From Plasmodium brasilianum (taxonomy: Eukaryota; Apicomplexa; Aconoidasida; Haemosporida; Plasmodiidae), in assembly GCF_023973825.1 (NCBI RefSeq), contig NC_090125.1:773501-837500 (forward strand): a stretch of 64,000 nucleotides of DNA, in the 5' to 3' direction. The notes beneath the pieces are model-generated. The model worked only from the letters and a program-made list of their open reading frames with translations. It ran no database searches and was not told where the DNA came from. Below, one piece after another: positions 15,448 through 25,343 of the stretch. The translations under genes were made by a program, and so were the position numbers. The first letter of the stretch is position 1. Each line of letters starts with the position of its first letter.

Positions 15448-17063
15448 CGTACATATACGTGTTTATGTTATTATGTATTTCCATTTGCGTTTGCTGACCT
15501 TTTTTATTGCTATCCATATATTTGTATATGAACTGTTCATATTTTTACCCATTAAAACAATTTAAAATTAGCAAAATAGTGAATTAATATGTAACAAAAT
15601 AATTGTATGGTAATACAAAAAACAAAAATTTACGAATTTATAAATAATACAAATGAAATATGAAAAAACCGTTGTCATAAAACACTTAAAAAATATTATT
15701 TTCAAGAGTACATATTTATTTCCCTCTATACATATATTTGTCTCGTTTATTTTCAAAAATTTGTGTGATAATTTTTTTAATATACTAGCACTAAGGTAAA
15801 AATCGGCATGGAACAAGTATGACAAAATTTGTTCGTGCATAATATAATTTCATTACTTTTTTGAATAAAATTTTAGAATTTTATTTTTTTTTTAATTTTA
15901 TATTAATTAATAACATATTTTTACTATGTATATATAATATTAATTTTTTTATAAAGGAAAAAATAAAACAAAAAATCCTTTTTTCCTACAGAATAATGCA
16001 TATTATATATATATATATAATATATGTTGAATATACATAATAATATTCTAAATATACATTTTGTCTATATATGTAATATATAATAATATATATATATAAT
16101 GATATATGAAAATGAAACAATAAGAAAATATGATCATAATAAAACATTCCTGAAGCCATATATTTCTGTTTTTTTTTTGCAAGTTTTTTTTTCTTTTAAT
16201 AATTCTATTTACATACATTATATAAATAATATATATATTTATATTTTATATGATTAATTAGTATAATAATAGATATAATAAATATAAAAATAAAAAAATG
16301 AATAATTAATATTATATAAACTATTGTTTTTTAATTTTCTATTTTTAATTTTTTTTTTCATTTAAAAAAAATTATTAAATGTATGAATTCTATTGTTTTA
16401 AATATTTTTACCTTTTTTTATTTCATAATTTTTTATAATATGCATAAATTTTTTTTGTGTTAATTATTTTATATGGATATATGCTATCTATAAACAAATG
16501 TATGTATATGTATAATATTTATATGCATATATGATTGAATAGGGAAGAATGAGAAAACTTCTTTGTTTTATTACTTTGCACGTACTTTATTTTGTTAAAA
16601 TGTAATTTTAAAATACTTGTTTTAACAGTTTTGTTGTATTTATATAATAACCAATATGATATTGTAGATTTTATTTTTTTAGTTTTACATAAAAAAAATA
16701 TGTTTTATTTTTTACTCTTCCTTGTCTTATGTTATATATATATTTTTAAACATTCAGAAGAGAAAGAATTATAACATATTTTAAACATACATATATGTAC
16801 TTGTATATATATATATATATATATATATATAACATATTAGAAATAAATATGTACAGGTTTTATGCTTATTTTTTGCTTTTCTATCTTTATGTAGTATAGT
16901 ATATTTCTGTTTCTTTGGCAAACACCATTTTTGTTAATTTTTTAGTAAATAAAACAAATAGAACAAAATATAAAACAGAGCGACAAAATAATAAAACGAA
17001 GTATAAAACAGAGTAACCGATGAAATCACACTTACGAAATGTACATCATTAGAGTCATAAAAA
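13495..17063. other. Intergenic gap upstream of K13, no gene seen
   Basis: About 3.6 kb between the VPS13-like stop and the K13 start; both genes are on the plus strand, so it should hold the VPS13 3' end and the K13 promoter and 5' leader. It contains a T run of about 23 near 13895, (TA)n tracts near 15003-15050, 15421-15447 and 16805-16831, and an extremely AT-rich block at about 15840-16470. The short ORFs here are Phe/Ile/Tyr-rich with no recognisable protein. Confidence 0.8.
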
Positions 17064-19208
17064 ATGGAAGGAGAAAAAATAAAATCCAACAGTATTTCAA
17101 ATTTTTCTGTCACGTATGATAGAGAATCCGGTGTTAACAGCAACAGCGATGACAGAAGTGAAAGTAGTAGTGAAAATGAGTCTAATTCATTTATGAATAT
17201 GACAAGCGATAAAAATGAAAAAACAGAAAATAATAGTTTTGCATTAAATAATAGCAGTTTTGTAAACATGAAAGATAGTTTATTAGAGTCGATAGATTTG
17301 AGTGTATTAGATTCAAACTTTGATACGAAAAAAGATTTTTTACCAAGTAATTTTTCAAAAAATTTTAATAATTTATCAAAAGAAAATATTAGTAATAAAT
17401 ATTTAAATAAATTTTTAAATAAAAGTGATTCGATGTTTATGTCGAAGAGTAAAGACATGAACTTAACGGACGCAAGTAATAATAATGTGAACATATCCGT
17501 AAAAAATAACACGAAAAAAGAAATTTTTATGGATGCCGCAACAGCATCTTTAAATGCGAACGAGGAAAATGCAATGAATAATTTAAAAAAGTTTACGAAT
17601 ACAAATAATAATATTAATGATACATATGAAAAGAAAATAATCGAAACCGAGTTAAGTGATTCCAGTGATTTTGAAAACATGGTAGGTGATTTAAGAATCA
17701 CTTTTATAAATTGGTTAAAGAAGACACAGATGAATTTTATACGAGAAAAAGATAAATTGTTTAAAGACAAAAAGGAATTAGAAATGGAAAGAATACGGTT
17801 ATACAAAGAAATTGAAAATAGGAAAATTATAGAAGAGCAGAAAATACATGATGAAAGAAAGAAGTTGGACATTGATATATCTAATGGCTATAAACAAATT
17901 AAAAAAGAAAAAGAAGAACATAGAAAAAGATTTGATGAAGAAAGATTGAGATTCCTTCAAGAAATAGATAAAATAAAATTAGTTCTCTATTTGGAAAAAG
18001 AGAAGTATTTTCAAGAATATAAAAATTTTGAAAATGATAAAAAAAAAATTGTTGATGCAAATATTGCAACTGAAACTATGATAGATATTAACGTTGGGGG
18101 AGCTATTTTTGAAACATCCAGACATACGTTAACTCAACAGAAAGATTCTTTTATAGAAAAACTATTAAGTGGTAGATATCATGTAACAAGAGATAAACAG
18201 GGTAGAATATTTTTAGATCGTGATAGTGAATTATTTAGAATTATATTAAACTTCTTAAGAAATCCTTTAACTGTTCCAATACCAAAAGATTTGAGTGAAA
18301 GTGAAGCATTATTAAAAGAGGCAGAATTTTATGGTATTAAATTTTTACCCTTCCCATTAGTATTCTGTATAGGTGGTTTTGATGGAGTTGAATATTTAAA
18401 TTCAATGGAATTGTTAGATATTAGTCAGCAATGTTGGCGTATGTGTACACCAATGTCCACTAAAAAAGCATATTTCGGTAGTGCAGTTTTAAACAATTTC
18501 TTGTATGTATTCGGAGGAAATAATTATGATTATAAAGCATTATTTGAAACAGAAGTGTATGATCGTTTGAGAGATACATGGTTTGTTTCAAGTAATTTAA
18601 ATATACCAAGAAGAAATAATTGTGGTGTTACATCCAATGGTAGAATTTATTGTATTGGTGGTTATGATGGTTCCTCCATTATACCAAATGTTGAAGCTTA
18701 TGATCATCGGATGAAAGCATGGGTAGAAATTGCACCTTTAAATACTCCAAGATCTTCATCCATGTGTGTAGCTTTTGACAATAAAATATATGTTATAGGT
18801 GGAACAAATGGAGAGAGATTAAATTCAATTGAAGTATATGAAGAAAAAATGAATAAATGGGAACAATTTCCATATGCATTATTAGAAGCTAGAAGCTCAG
18901 GTGCAGCTTTTAATTACTTAAATCAAATATATGTCGTTGGAGGTATTGATAATGAACATAATATTTTAGATTCAGTAGAGCAATATCAACCTTTTAATAA
19001 AAGATGGCAATTTTTAAATGGTGTTCCAGAAAAAAAAATGAATTTTGGAGCATCTACTTTGTCAGATTCCTATATAATTACAGGAGGAGAAAATGGAGAA
19101 GTATTAAATTCGTGTCACTTTTTTTCTCCAGACACAAATGAATGGCAAATTGGGCCTTCTCTGCTTGTTCCAAGATTTGGGCATTCTGTGCTGATAGCCA
19201 ACATATAA
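17064..19208 (+). CDS. K13: Kelch13 (K13), BTB-Kelch propeller protein
   Basis: A single exon of 714 residues, recognised across its whole length. The start MEGEKIKSNSISNFS matches the known K13 N-terminus and follows an A-rich leader. By alignment with P. falciparum K13 (726 aa; offset -12 in the propeller): variable Asn/Ser-rich N-terminus to about 195, Apicomplexa-specific coiled-coil region about 200-330, BTB domain about 338-425 (MIDINVGGAIFETSRHTL), and six kelch blades about 431-714 with repeated GG motifs (CIGGFDG, VFGGNNYD, CIGGYDG, VIGGTNG, VVGGIDN, ITGGENG). K13 marks the cytostome collar and supports haemoglobin endocytosis; propeller changes in P. falciparum lower artemisinin activation. 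Residues equivalent to F446, Y493, R539, I543, P553, R561, A675 and C580 are wild-type. The positions equivalent to 568, 578 and 676 are Ile, Ser and Ser. Confidence 0.99.
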   Translation: MEGEKIKSNSISNFSVTYDRESGVNSNSDDRSESSSENESNSFMNMTSDKNEKTENNSFALNNSSFVNMKDSLLESIDLSVLDSNFDTKKDFLPSNFSKNFNNLSKENISNKYLNKFLNKSDSMFMSKSKDMNLTDASNNNVNISVKNNTKKEIFMDAATASLNANEENAMNNLKKFTNTNNNINDTYEKKIIETELSDSSDFENMVGDLRITFINWLKKTQMNFIREKDKLFKDKKELEMERIRLYKEIENRKIIEEQKIHDERKKLDIDISNGYKQIKKEKEEHRKRFDEERLRFLQEIDKIKLVLYLEKEKYFQEYKNFENDKKKIVDANIATETMIDINVGGAIFETSRHTLTQQKDSFIEKLLSGRYHVTRDKQGRIFLDRDSELFRIILNFLRNPLTVPIPKDLSESEALLKEAEFYGIKFLPFPLVFCIGGFDGVEYLNSMELLDISQQCWRMCTPMSTKKAYFGSAVLNNFLYVFGGNNYDYKALFETEVYDRLRDTWFVSSNLNIPRRNNCGVTSNGRIYCIGGYDGSSIIPNVEAYDHRMKAWVEIAPLNTPRSSSMCVAFDNKIYVIGGTNGERLNSIEVYEEKMNKWEQFPYALLEARSSGAAFNYLNQIYVVGGIDNEHNILDSVEQYQPFNKRWQFLNGVPEKKMNFGASTLSDSYIITGGENGEVLNSCHFFSPDTNEWQIGPSLLVPRFGHSVLIANI

Positions 19209-20447
19209 GATTGCTCACATATAACAGGTGCAATTTTTTCGTATATCCACACGCGCACGTATGACCTGCGCATATGTTATACGCGTTATTAGGTAAGTAG
19301 TGCATAACGCGAAGGAGTTATACGTTCTTATATGTATATATATATATATGCGTCGATTCGCACAAAAAAGTGATTGTGTTGTTTGGAAAAAAAAAAGGTT
19401 ATTACACTTACCTATTAAGCTATGATTCTATATGTATGGGTGTGTACACCCATGCGGATCCATTTAAAAAGTTGAACGAGATGCCCATGTGAGAAAATGA
19501 TATCATTCATTTGTACATTTATATAGTGATTTACACTCTTCTTATAAAATATTATTTATGCAGGAGAGTTATTATTATTTTTTTTTTAATTCTATATCCA
19601 ACCCTTTTATTCGTTATTTAATACATAATTTTTAATATTAAATTACTGAACTTATAAATTCAGTTTATTCGTTTTTAAGCATTAAAATGGGCTTATTCGT
19701 GTATGTTCTGTTATTTTATTTTATTTTATTGTATGTTTTCTGTTTTATTGTATTTTTCTTTTTTTTTATTAACTTTTAACATCTCCCCAATTTTATCCTA
19801 TTTTCATGATACATTTTTTTTTTTTTACAAAACATTTTTGCTTAATTTTTTAACCTCTTTCATTCCTTATGTTTTAACGAAAACGCTTCCAAGCGGGGAA
19901 GACAATTGAAATGTATATATACCCATACATATATATATATGTACAATTACAAAAAGAACAAAATGAGCAATTTGGTAAATAGTTAAACCGTAGTTAGTTA
20001 TAACTGTTCATGAGATGCCATAGATTCCTCAAGTGAAAATAGAAAAAAAGAAAATATGGTTTTATTTCTATAATTTTTTATTTTATTTTTTATTTTATTT
20101 TATTTTTTTTTTTTTTTGTTTTGGTCAACTATTGGTATATTTTTAAATCATAAATGACTTTTTGCAGTGCACACTCCACTTTTTCCTGTAGTATAAGTAA
20201 AAAGAAGCGGGCTTATTTTGATTCACCCTTAATTAAAATTATTCACATCCATCATTTTTATTTTTTTTTGTTATACATAACTAAAATTTGTAGTAACCGT
20301 GTGCTCAGGTTAATCTTAGGAGATAAGCCACTTCCACTAACCAGTACAGCGCATATACATATACATATATGTATACATACGCATTTGTGTGTATATATAT
20401 TCATGTGCGGGCAGGGGGAGTTCTTTTTCTTTCGTATTTTTTTTAGA
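19209..20447. other. Intergenic gap K13 to UAP, no gene seen
   Basis: About 1.2 kb between tandem plus-strand genes, holding the K13 3' UTR and the UAP promoter/leader. T-rich tracts occur near 19577-19588 and 20081-20117, with CATATA-type microsatellite around 20350-20400. The UAP frame is open back to ATG 20154, but that segment is His/Ile/Phe low-complexity and is taken as leader. Confidence 0.75.
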
Positions 20448-22262
20448 ATGGTAACTGATTTAACAGTATTAAAGGAATATGGTCAATTCCGTTTGTGGGA
20501 TTTTTTGCAATATTCACCGCTTGGCAGTCTTAAGAATCTACATATAGACGATATGAAATTTTTTTTAAAAAAATTAAATGAAATAAAAAATATAGAAAAC
20601 GAACAAAAACAAAAAAAAGAAGAATGTATGATGATACATGCCCCGAAATTTGTTGATATAGACAATATCTATGAATGCAAAAATGTAGAAAATGGATGCA
20701 TATTTATTAATATGTATAAAAAAGAAAATATCATTAGTGAGTTGAAACATGAAGGTATAGAATCTATTAAAAGAAATGAAGTTGCTGTTTTATTTTTAGC
20801 AGGTGGTTTAGGTTCAAGGCTTGGATTGAATAAGGTAAAAGGGTTGATAGAAGTTACTCCTTTATTAAATAAAACATTTTTTCAATTTTATTTTGAGAAG
20901 ATTAAATTTTTAGAGGAATATTGTTCTTTATCTGATTCGTTGGTGGCATCTAATAATTTACAACATGCGTATAAGTACTGCCAGTGTAAAATTCATAGCA
21001 ATGCGCACAGTAACAAAAATAATAGCAATCATGATGCCATTTATGCCAGTTACAATGGTATCACCAAGTGTGTACCTTGCTTGAAAGCTTTTTTTTTAGA
21101 AGATAAAAAAGGGGAAACAAAAATAATGAATTCAAATGAAGTAAAAGCACAAAAAAAGAATGTTACAATTTATACATACATTATGACATCTAACTATACG
21201 CACGATATAACAGTTAAATACTTAGAAGAGAATAACTTCTTTAATTTAAAAAAAGAAAATATAAAATTCTTTAAACAGTGTGATAATTATAGTACAGATA
21301 TAAATTTTAATATACTTTTAGCAAACCCCAATGAGCTATTAACAGTCCCAAGTGGCAATGGATCTATATTTAAAGCACTGGATAAAAATTGCATAATAGA
21401 CGATATGATAAAAAATAATATAAAGTATGTTCAAATTGTAAGTATTGATAATGTGTTAAATAAAATAGCGGATCCTGTATTAGTTGGTTTCTGCTCGTTT
21501 TTTAAATGTGATATTGCTAATAAAGCGGTTAAAAAAAAAGAGCATGAATCAATGGGTATATTTTGCACAAAGGAGAAAATAAAAAAAAAAAAAAAAAAAA
21601 AATCATGTGATACATATAATAACACATTTTCTGTATGTGAATATACAGAATTAAGTGATTATTTGTTAAATAATTCAGAATTATTTCAATATGGAAATAT
21701 GTGTCATCATATATTTTCACTCGACTTCTTACAACACATTGTTCAGAATAAAATATACGAAAAAATGAAATTACATAAAATATTGAGGAAGAAACAATTT
21801 TACGATTTTACTGTAAACAATAAAGAAAAAAGCGCATTTATTACGTCCAATGTGTACTGCTATGAGTATTTTATTTTCGATGTTTTTAAATATGCCAGGA
21901 AAATTTTATCATTTGAAATTTCTCGCCAAGACGAATTTAGTCCAATAAAAAAAAAGATAAATAAGAGTAATAACAACAGTGATGGTAATAATAGTGGTAC
22001 TAATGATGGCACTAATATAGAAAGTAATAATGGTAGTAATAATGATTGTGGAGACGATATAATGAGCGCACAAAAAAATTTAAGTAATTTACACAAATCT
22101 TGGCTTTTAAATAAAAATTACAATATAATTGACAACTCCGAAAACGCACTTAACTTTTGTGAAATATCTCCTCTTGTGTCTTATGATGGAACATTTTTTT
22201 TTAATTTACCTGAACAAAAAAATATATATTTGCCATATACTCTTAATAGGCATCCTACCTGA
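20448..22262 (+). CDS. UAP1: UDP-N-acetylglucosamine pyrophosphorylase
   Basis: 604 residues from the chosen start. The enzyme joins UTP and GlcNAc-1-phosphate to make UDP-GlcNAc, needed in Plasmodium mainly for GPI anchors. Visible motifs: N-terminal YGQFRLWDFL, like the family's 'GQ..LxFW'; nucleotide-binding loop LFLAGGLGSRLGLNKVKG at about 115-133; TVPSGNGSIFKAL at about 297; VSIDNVLNKIADPVLVGF at about 330-350; GNMCHHIFSLDFL at about 410; and SRQDEFSPIKKK at about 490. The start at 20448 (AGAATGGTAACT) is preferred because the family N-terminus begins there; an in-frame ATG at 20154 would add 98 low-complexity residues. Parasite-specific inserts are a Lys run coded by 22 consecutive A (21581-21602) and an Asn/Ser/Gly stretch (about 21960-22060). 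The gene converges on the next one. Confidence 0.93.
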   Translation: MVTDLTVLKEYGQFRLWDFLQYSPLGSLKNLHIDDMKFFLKKLNEIKNIENEQKQKKEECMMIHAPKFVDIDNIYECKNVENGCIFINMYKKENIISELKHEGIESIKRNEVAVLFLAGGLGSRLGLNKVKGLIEVTPLLNKTFFQFYFEKIKFLEEYCSLSDSLVASNNLQHAYKYCQCKIHSNAHSNKNNSNHDAIYASYNGITKCVPCLKAFFLEDKKGETKIMNSNEVKAQKKNVTIYTYIMTSNYTHDITVKYLEENNFFNLKKENIKFFKQCDNYSTDINFNILLANPNELLTVPSGNGSIFKALDKNCIIDDMIKNNIKYVQIVSIDNVLNKIADPVLVGFCSFFKCDIANKAVKKKEHESMGIFCTKEKIKKKKKKKSCDTYNNTFSVCEYTELSDYLLNNSELFQYGNMCHHIFSLDFLQHIVQNKIYEKMKLHKILRKKQFYDFTVNNKEKSAFITSNVYCYEYFIFDVFKYARKILSFEISRQDEFSPIKKKINKSNNNSDGNNSGTNDGTNIESNNGSNNDCGDDIMSAQKNLSNLHKSWLLNKNYNIIDNSENALNFCEISPLVSYDGTFFFNLPEQKNIYLPYTLNRHPT

Positions 22263-22595
22263 TATTCCATACCCCCTTTTTACATTCTACCATTAGCGGC
22301 CTCTTGTTCGTAACGGAGTTTTTCCCATAGGAACGTGCTCACCGCAGCTTTGATTTTTTCGAAAAAAATAAGCAAGTATGTTTGCACAAAAATGTAAAGT
22401 AGTAATCGAATGGCAATAATTGCTAAGTGGGAAAATTGCCAAGTAGCAAAAGAGTAGATGCAAATCCGTTTCTTTAAACAGTTAAAAATATCGATATATC
22501 GATTAAACAAATACATATTTTTACAGTGTGTATAGTTTTACTTACATCCAAGCTACTTCTTTATTTCCTTTTTGTATACGATAGAGAAAATTTTT
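22263..22595. other. Convergent intergenic gap, no gene seen
   Basis: 333 bp between the stop codons of UAP (+) and the unknown minus-strand gene. Both 3' UTRs must overlap or terminate here. No repeat or ORF of note. Confidence 0.75.
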
Positions 22596-24212
22596 TTACG
22601 GGATTTTTCTTCCATCAGGTAGGACCAACGGGTCTCTTATTTTCTTAGGCATGGCAAAATGATTATCGAACACCTTTTTCTTCTCCTCTTCATTAATAGC
22701 AGGGAATTTATCACCAACCTGAAAAGAAAAGTGTAAAATTAAATAATGCAAACAGTAATGAGCTGAAAAAGCATTAAGCATGTTAGGTGATCCAAATTTG
22801 TTTGTTTATTATGCGGACGTATACTTACATACACATAAATACATACACTTATATAAATACACACATGTACATATACATATAAACATACACATATATACAT
22901 GTATTTGCACATGTATATATGTGTATATACGTATGTATGTGTCCGCTTATACCTTCAGGTTCAGTTTTTTGGCATGTCCTGGCTGTGCAAAATTTTTTTA
23001 GAAAAAGGAGAATAAATATATAGAAGTATAATAAAATGATGCGGCAATTTTATTACATATTATGAACACAAATTTGAAACATAAGTGACTTAAAGAAAAT
23101 AAGAAAATATATAAATATGGATATACATTTGTGAGTAATAGTAATTCCTATTTTTCGTTTACCGCTGCCATTACAACAAATCGTGGCTCCTTGTTCTTTT
23201 CGCTTTCCTCCAGTTTTTTGTCACATGGGGGCCTGTTCTCCTATATGGTTAAGATAAACATAAATAAGGAGTCATGGAAAAGGTAAAAAATATCACTATG
23301 CGAAACAGACGGAAATGTTATATTCCCTCAATAAAACATACACGAATATGTACGCATATGTACAAATATATATACATACATTTGCACACGTATGAGCACA
23401 TGCGTGTACTTCCTGCACTATATTATTTCCCCATTTGCTGCTTTTATGGTTCACATGCATTACTTTATTTTATTTTAATTTTTTTTTTTTTTTTTTTTTT
23501 TTCAACAAGCGCTTACCTCAATATTCATTATAGTTCCATCAGAGTGCACATAAAAAATATCGCACTTGAACATATCGTAATTAATTTGTTTATCTGGTGG
23601 AGCTCTCTTATTATATTTTTCGACTATTTTTTTTGCCTTAACAAACCTAAATGGGTCTCTATATAATATACTTTTTAATTTTTTTCTTCTGTAGAAATGC
23701 CTGTTTGTTGATGGATCCCCATCTTTTATAATATCATCTAGGGATGGGAAAATATTAGAATCACTTTTTTCATTTTGAAACTGAAAACCATCTTCTCTTA
23801 ATTTTTTTTTTATATTATAGTTGACTGGTTCAAAACTACTTATAATATTCTTAAAAGGCGAAAAATAAAATAAATTTGACATTGGATTTACTGGTTTTTT
23901 TGCATACTTGGGAAATTTTTTATCATTTCTTATGTTTAATTCATAGCATTCAAATTTCCTCTCTGGTCTATCATTGTTCGACTCGAATAATTTATCGACA
24001 CATATTTTTTTTTTTTTTTTTTCCTTGGTATACTTTTTATATTTAAGAATGTACAAAGGCTGTCTATGTGTTTCCTTTCCGTTTGGTTTGAATAAAGTAG
24101 CATCGTTAATATACATGTAATTCTTTTTTTTTTTATTTAAAACATGTTTTAAATTTATGTATACTAAAATGATTGCACTAATGAAGGCTTTCCCTCTTAG
24201 TAGCCCGCACAT
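22596..24212 (-). CDS. Conserved-looking protein of unknown function, four exons
   Basis: Exons on the minus strand: 24212-23517, 23240-23163, 22982-22953 and 22718-22596, all joined in phase 0, giving 308 residues. Introns have GTAAGC..ATAG, GTAAAC..ACAG and GTATAA..TCAG ends. The start is secure: ATG at 24212 is directly preceded by an in-frame TAA. The N-terminus (CGLLRGKAFISAIILVYINL) is hydrophobic and basic, followed by Lys, as in a signal anchor or mitochondrial presequence. The body is basic, including a poly-Lys stretch coded by a long A run near 24003-24021, and contains FKCDIFYVHSDGTIMNIE across the first splice. The last exons read FVVMAAPGHAKKLNLKVGDK, then FPAINEEEKKK and a DPLVLPDGRKIP end. 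I do not recognise the family. A nucleus-encoded mitochondrial or apicoplast protein is only a guess from the N-terminus. It probably corresponds to the unknown gene beside UAP in P. falciparum. Confidence 0.82.
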
Positions 24213-25343
24213 TTATCAAAGACCAGGGATGCACATGTATGCCTATTGTGAGTACAAATTTACGTGTGTATATAAATATGTGTGTATATTCATATGCAAA
24301 TATATGTACATGTAAGGATATACAGTAAAAAGATAGCGAAAACGGGAAAGGTTAACTATTTTTATAAATTGAAACTGTGTCAGCCTAGAAGACTTTGAAG
24401 CACAACGAAAAACACAAAAACTAGTTTCTTTAACATTCGCCAAAAGAAAAAATAGTCGTGTGATCTTTGCAGCATAATAATATTTTCACGACATGTGAGA
24501 AATAGTCATTACTTGTTGCTTATTATTTCTTATTTTTAATTTATTTATCGTTCATTATTTATAGTTCACAATTTATCGTTATGATTTATTTATCCTCTTC
24601 CCATTTTTTATAACTTAAAAAAACATAAATTAAAAAAAATTAAATATATACATGTTTCACCTTCCCCAATTTTGTAGATATACAAATAACCGAACGTACA
24701 TAAAAACATATGTGTTAATGAACACTTAAAATGTATGTATAAGTTTAACGTAAAATTATTTAAAAATAAGAAAAGCAAAAAGAAAGTGTATGAAAGTGTA
24801 AAAAAAAATGAAAAAATATAAAAAATGTGAAGAAATATAAAAATTATAAAAATATGAAAAAGAAAAAAAAGAAACGGAAAAAAAATTCACAATTCACAAA
24901 GTTTTCACATTTTTTTTCTAAAATAAAAATAATAATATTTTTTTAAACCAAAATAAGCATATTGATAAATTGCGCTCACTGTAATAGAAGCAGTATTAGC
25001 AGCAGTATTAACAGTCACAATGGATAATATTATTTTATTTTATTTTATTTTTTTTTTACAAAAAGTATCACATGAATGCTATACTAAATTTATATAGTAT
25101 AAATATATATATATTTATTCTTTCTTTTTATGTGTAACGAGTCAATATCCACCCCTCCCCCCAATTCCACTGGTAAAGAATGTTTTCCATTTTTTTACCT
25201 CATGTAAGCGTATATAAATATATATATATATAAGCATATCTATTCGTAGATACACACATACATATCTAGTGACGTATATATGTATGTATATGCACGTTCA
25301 TTTAAGCAATTTGACCGATTTGCAAATGAAAACGATTCGTTTA
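24213..25343. other. Intergenic gap between two minus-strand genes
   Basis: About 1.1 kb that must hold the RAD5 3' end and the promoter/leader of the unknown four-exon gene. A-rich stretches lie at about 24770-24900 and TA tracts near 25102 and 25219. No convincing gene. Confidence 0.75.

Noticed and set aside
15840..16470. Possible centromere
   Set aside because: The block is extremely AT-rich but only about 0.6 kb, lacks the long internal repeat structure of Plasmodium centromeres and lies in a known gene-dense neighbourhood.
18600..19208. Artemisinin-resistance substitution in K13
   Set aside because: The main validated positions (446, 493, 539, 543, 553, 561, 580, 675 equivalents) all carry the wild-type residue.
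20154..20447. 98-residue upstream extension of UAP
   Set aside because: Low-complexity His/Ile/Phe sequence from CATA repeats; family similarity begins at the ATG at 20448.
24380..24436. 18-residue signal-peptide-like ORF (MLKKLVFVFFVVLQSLLG) upstream of the four-exon gene
   Set aside because: It stops after 18 codons, has no strong donor, and the next gene's ATG is preceded by an in-frame stop, so it cannot be its first exon.
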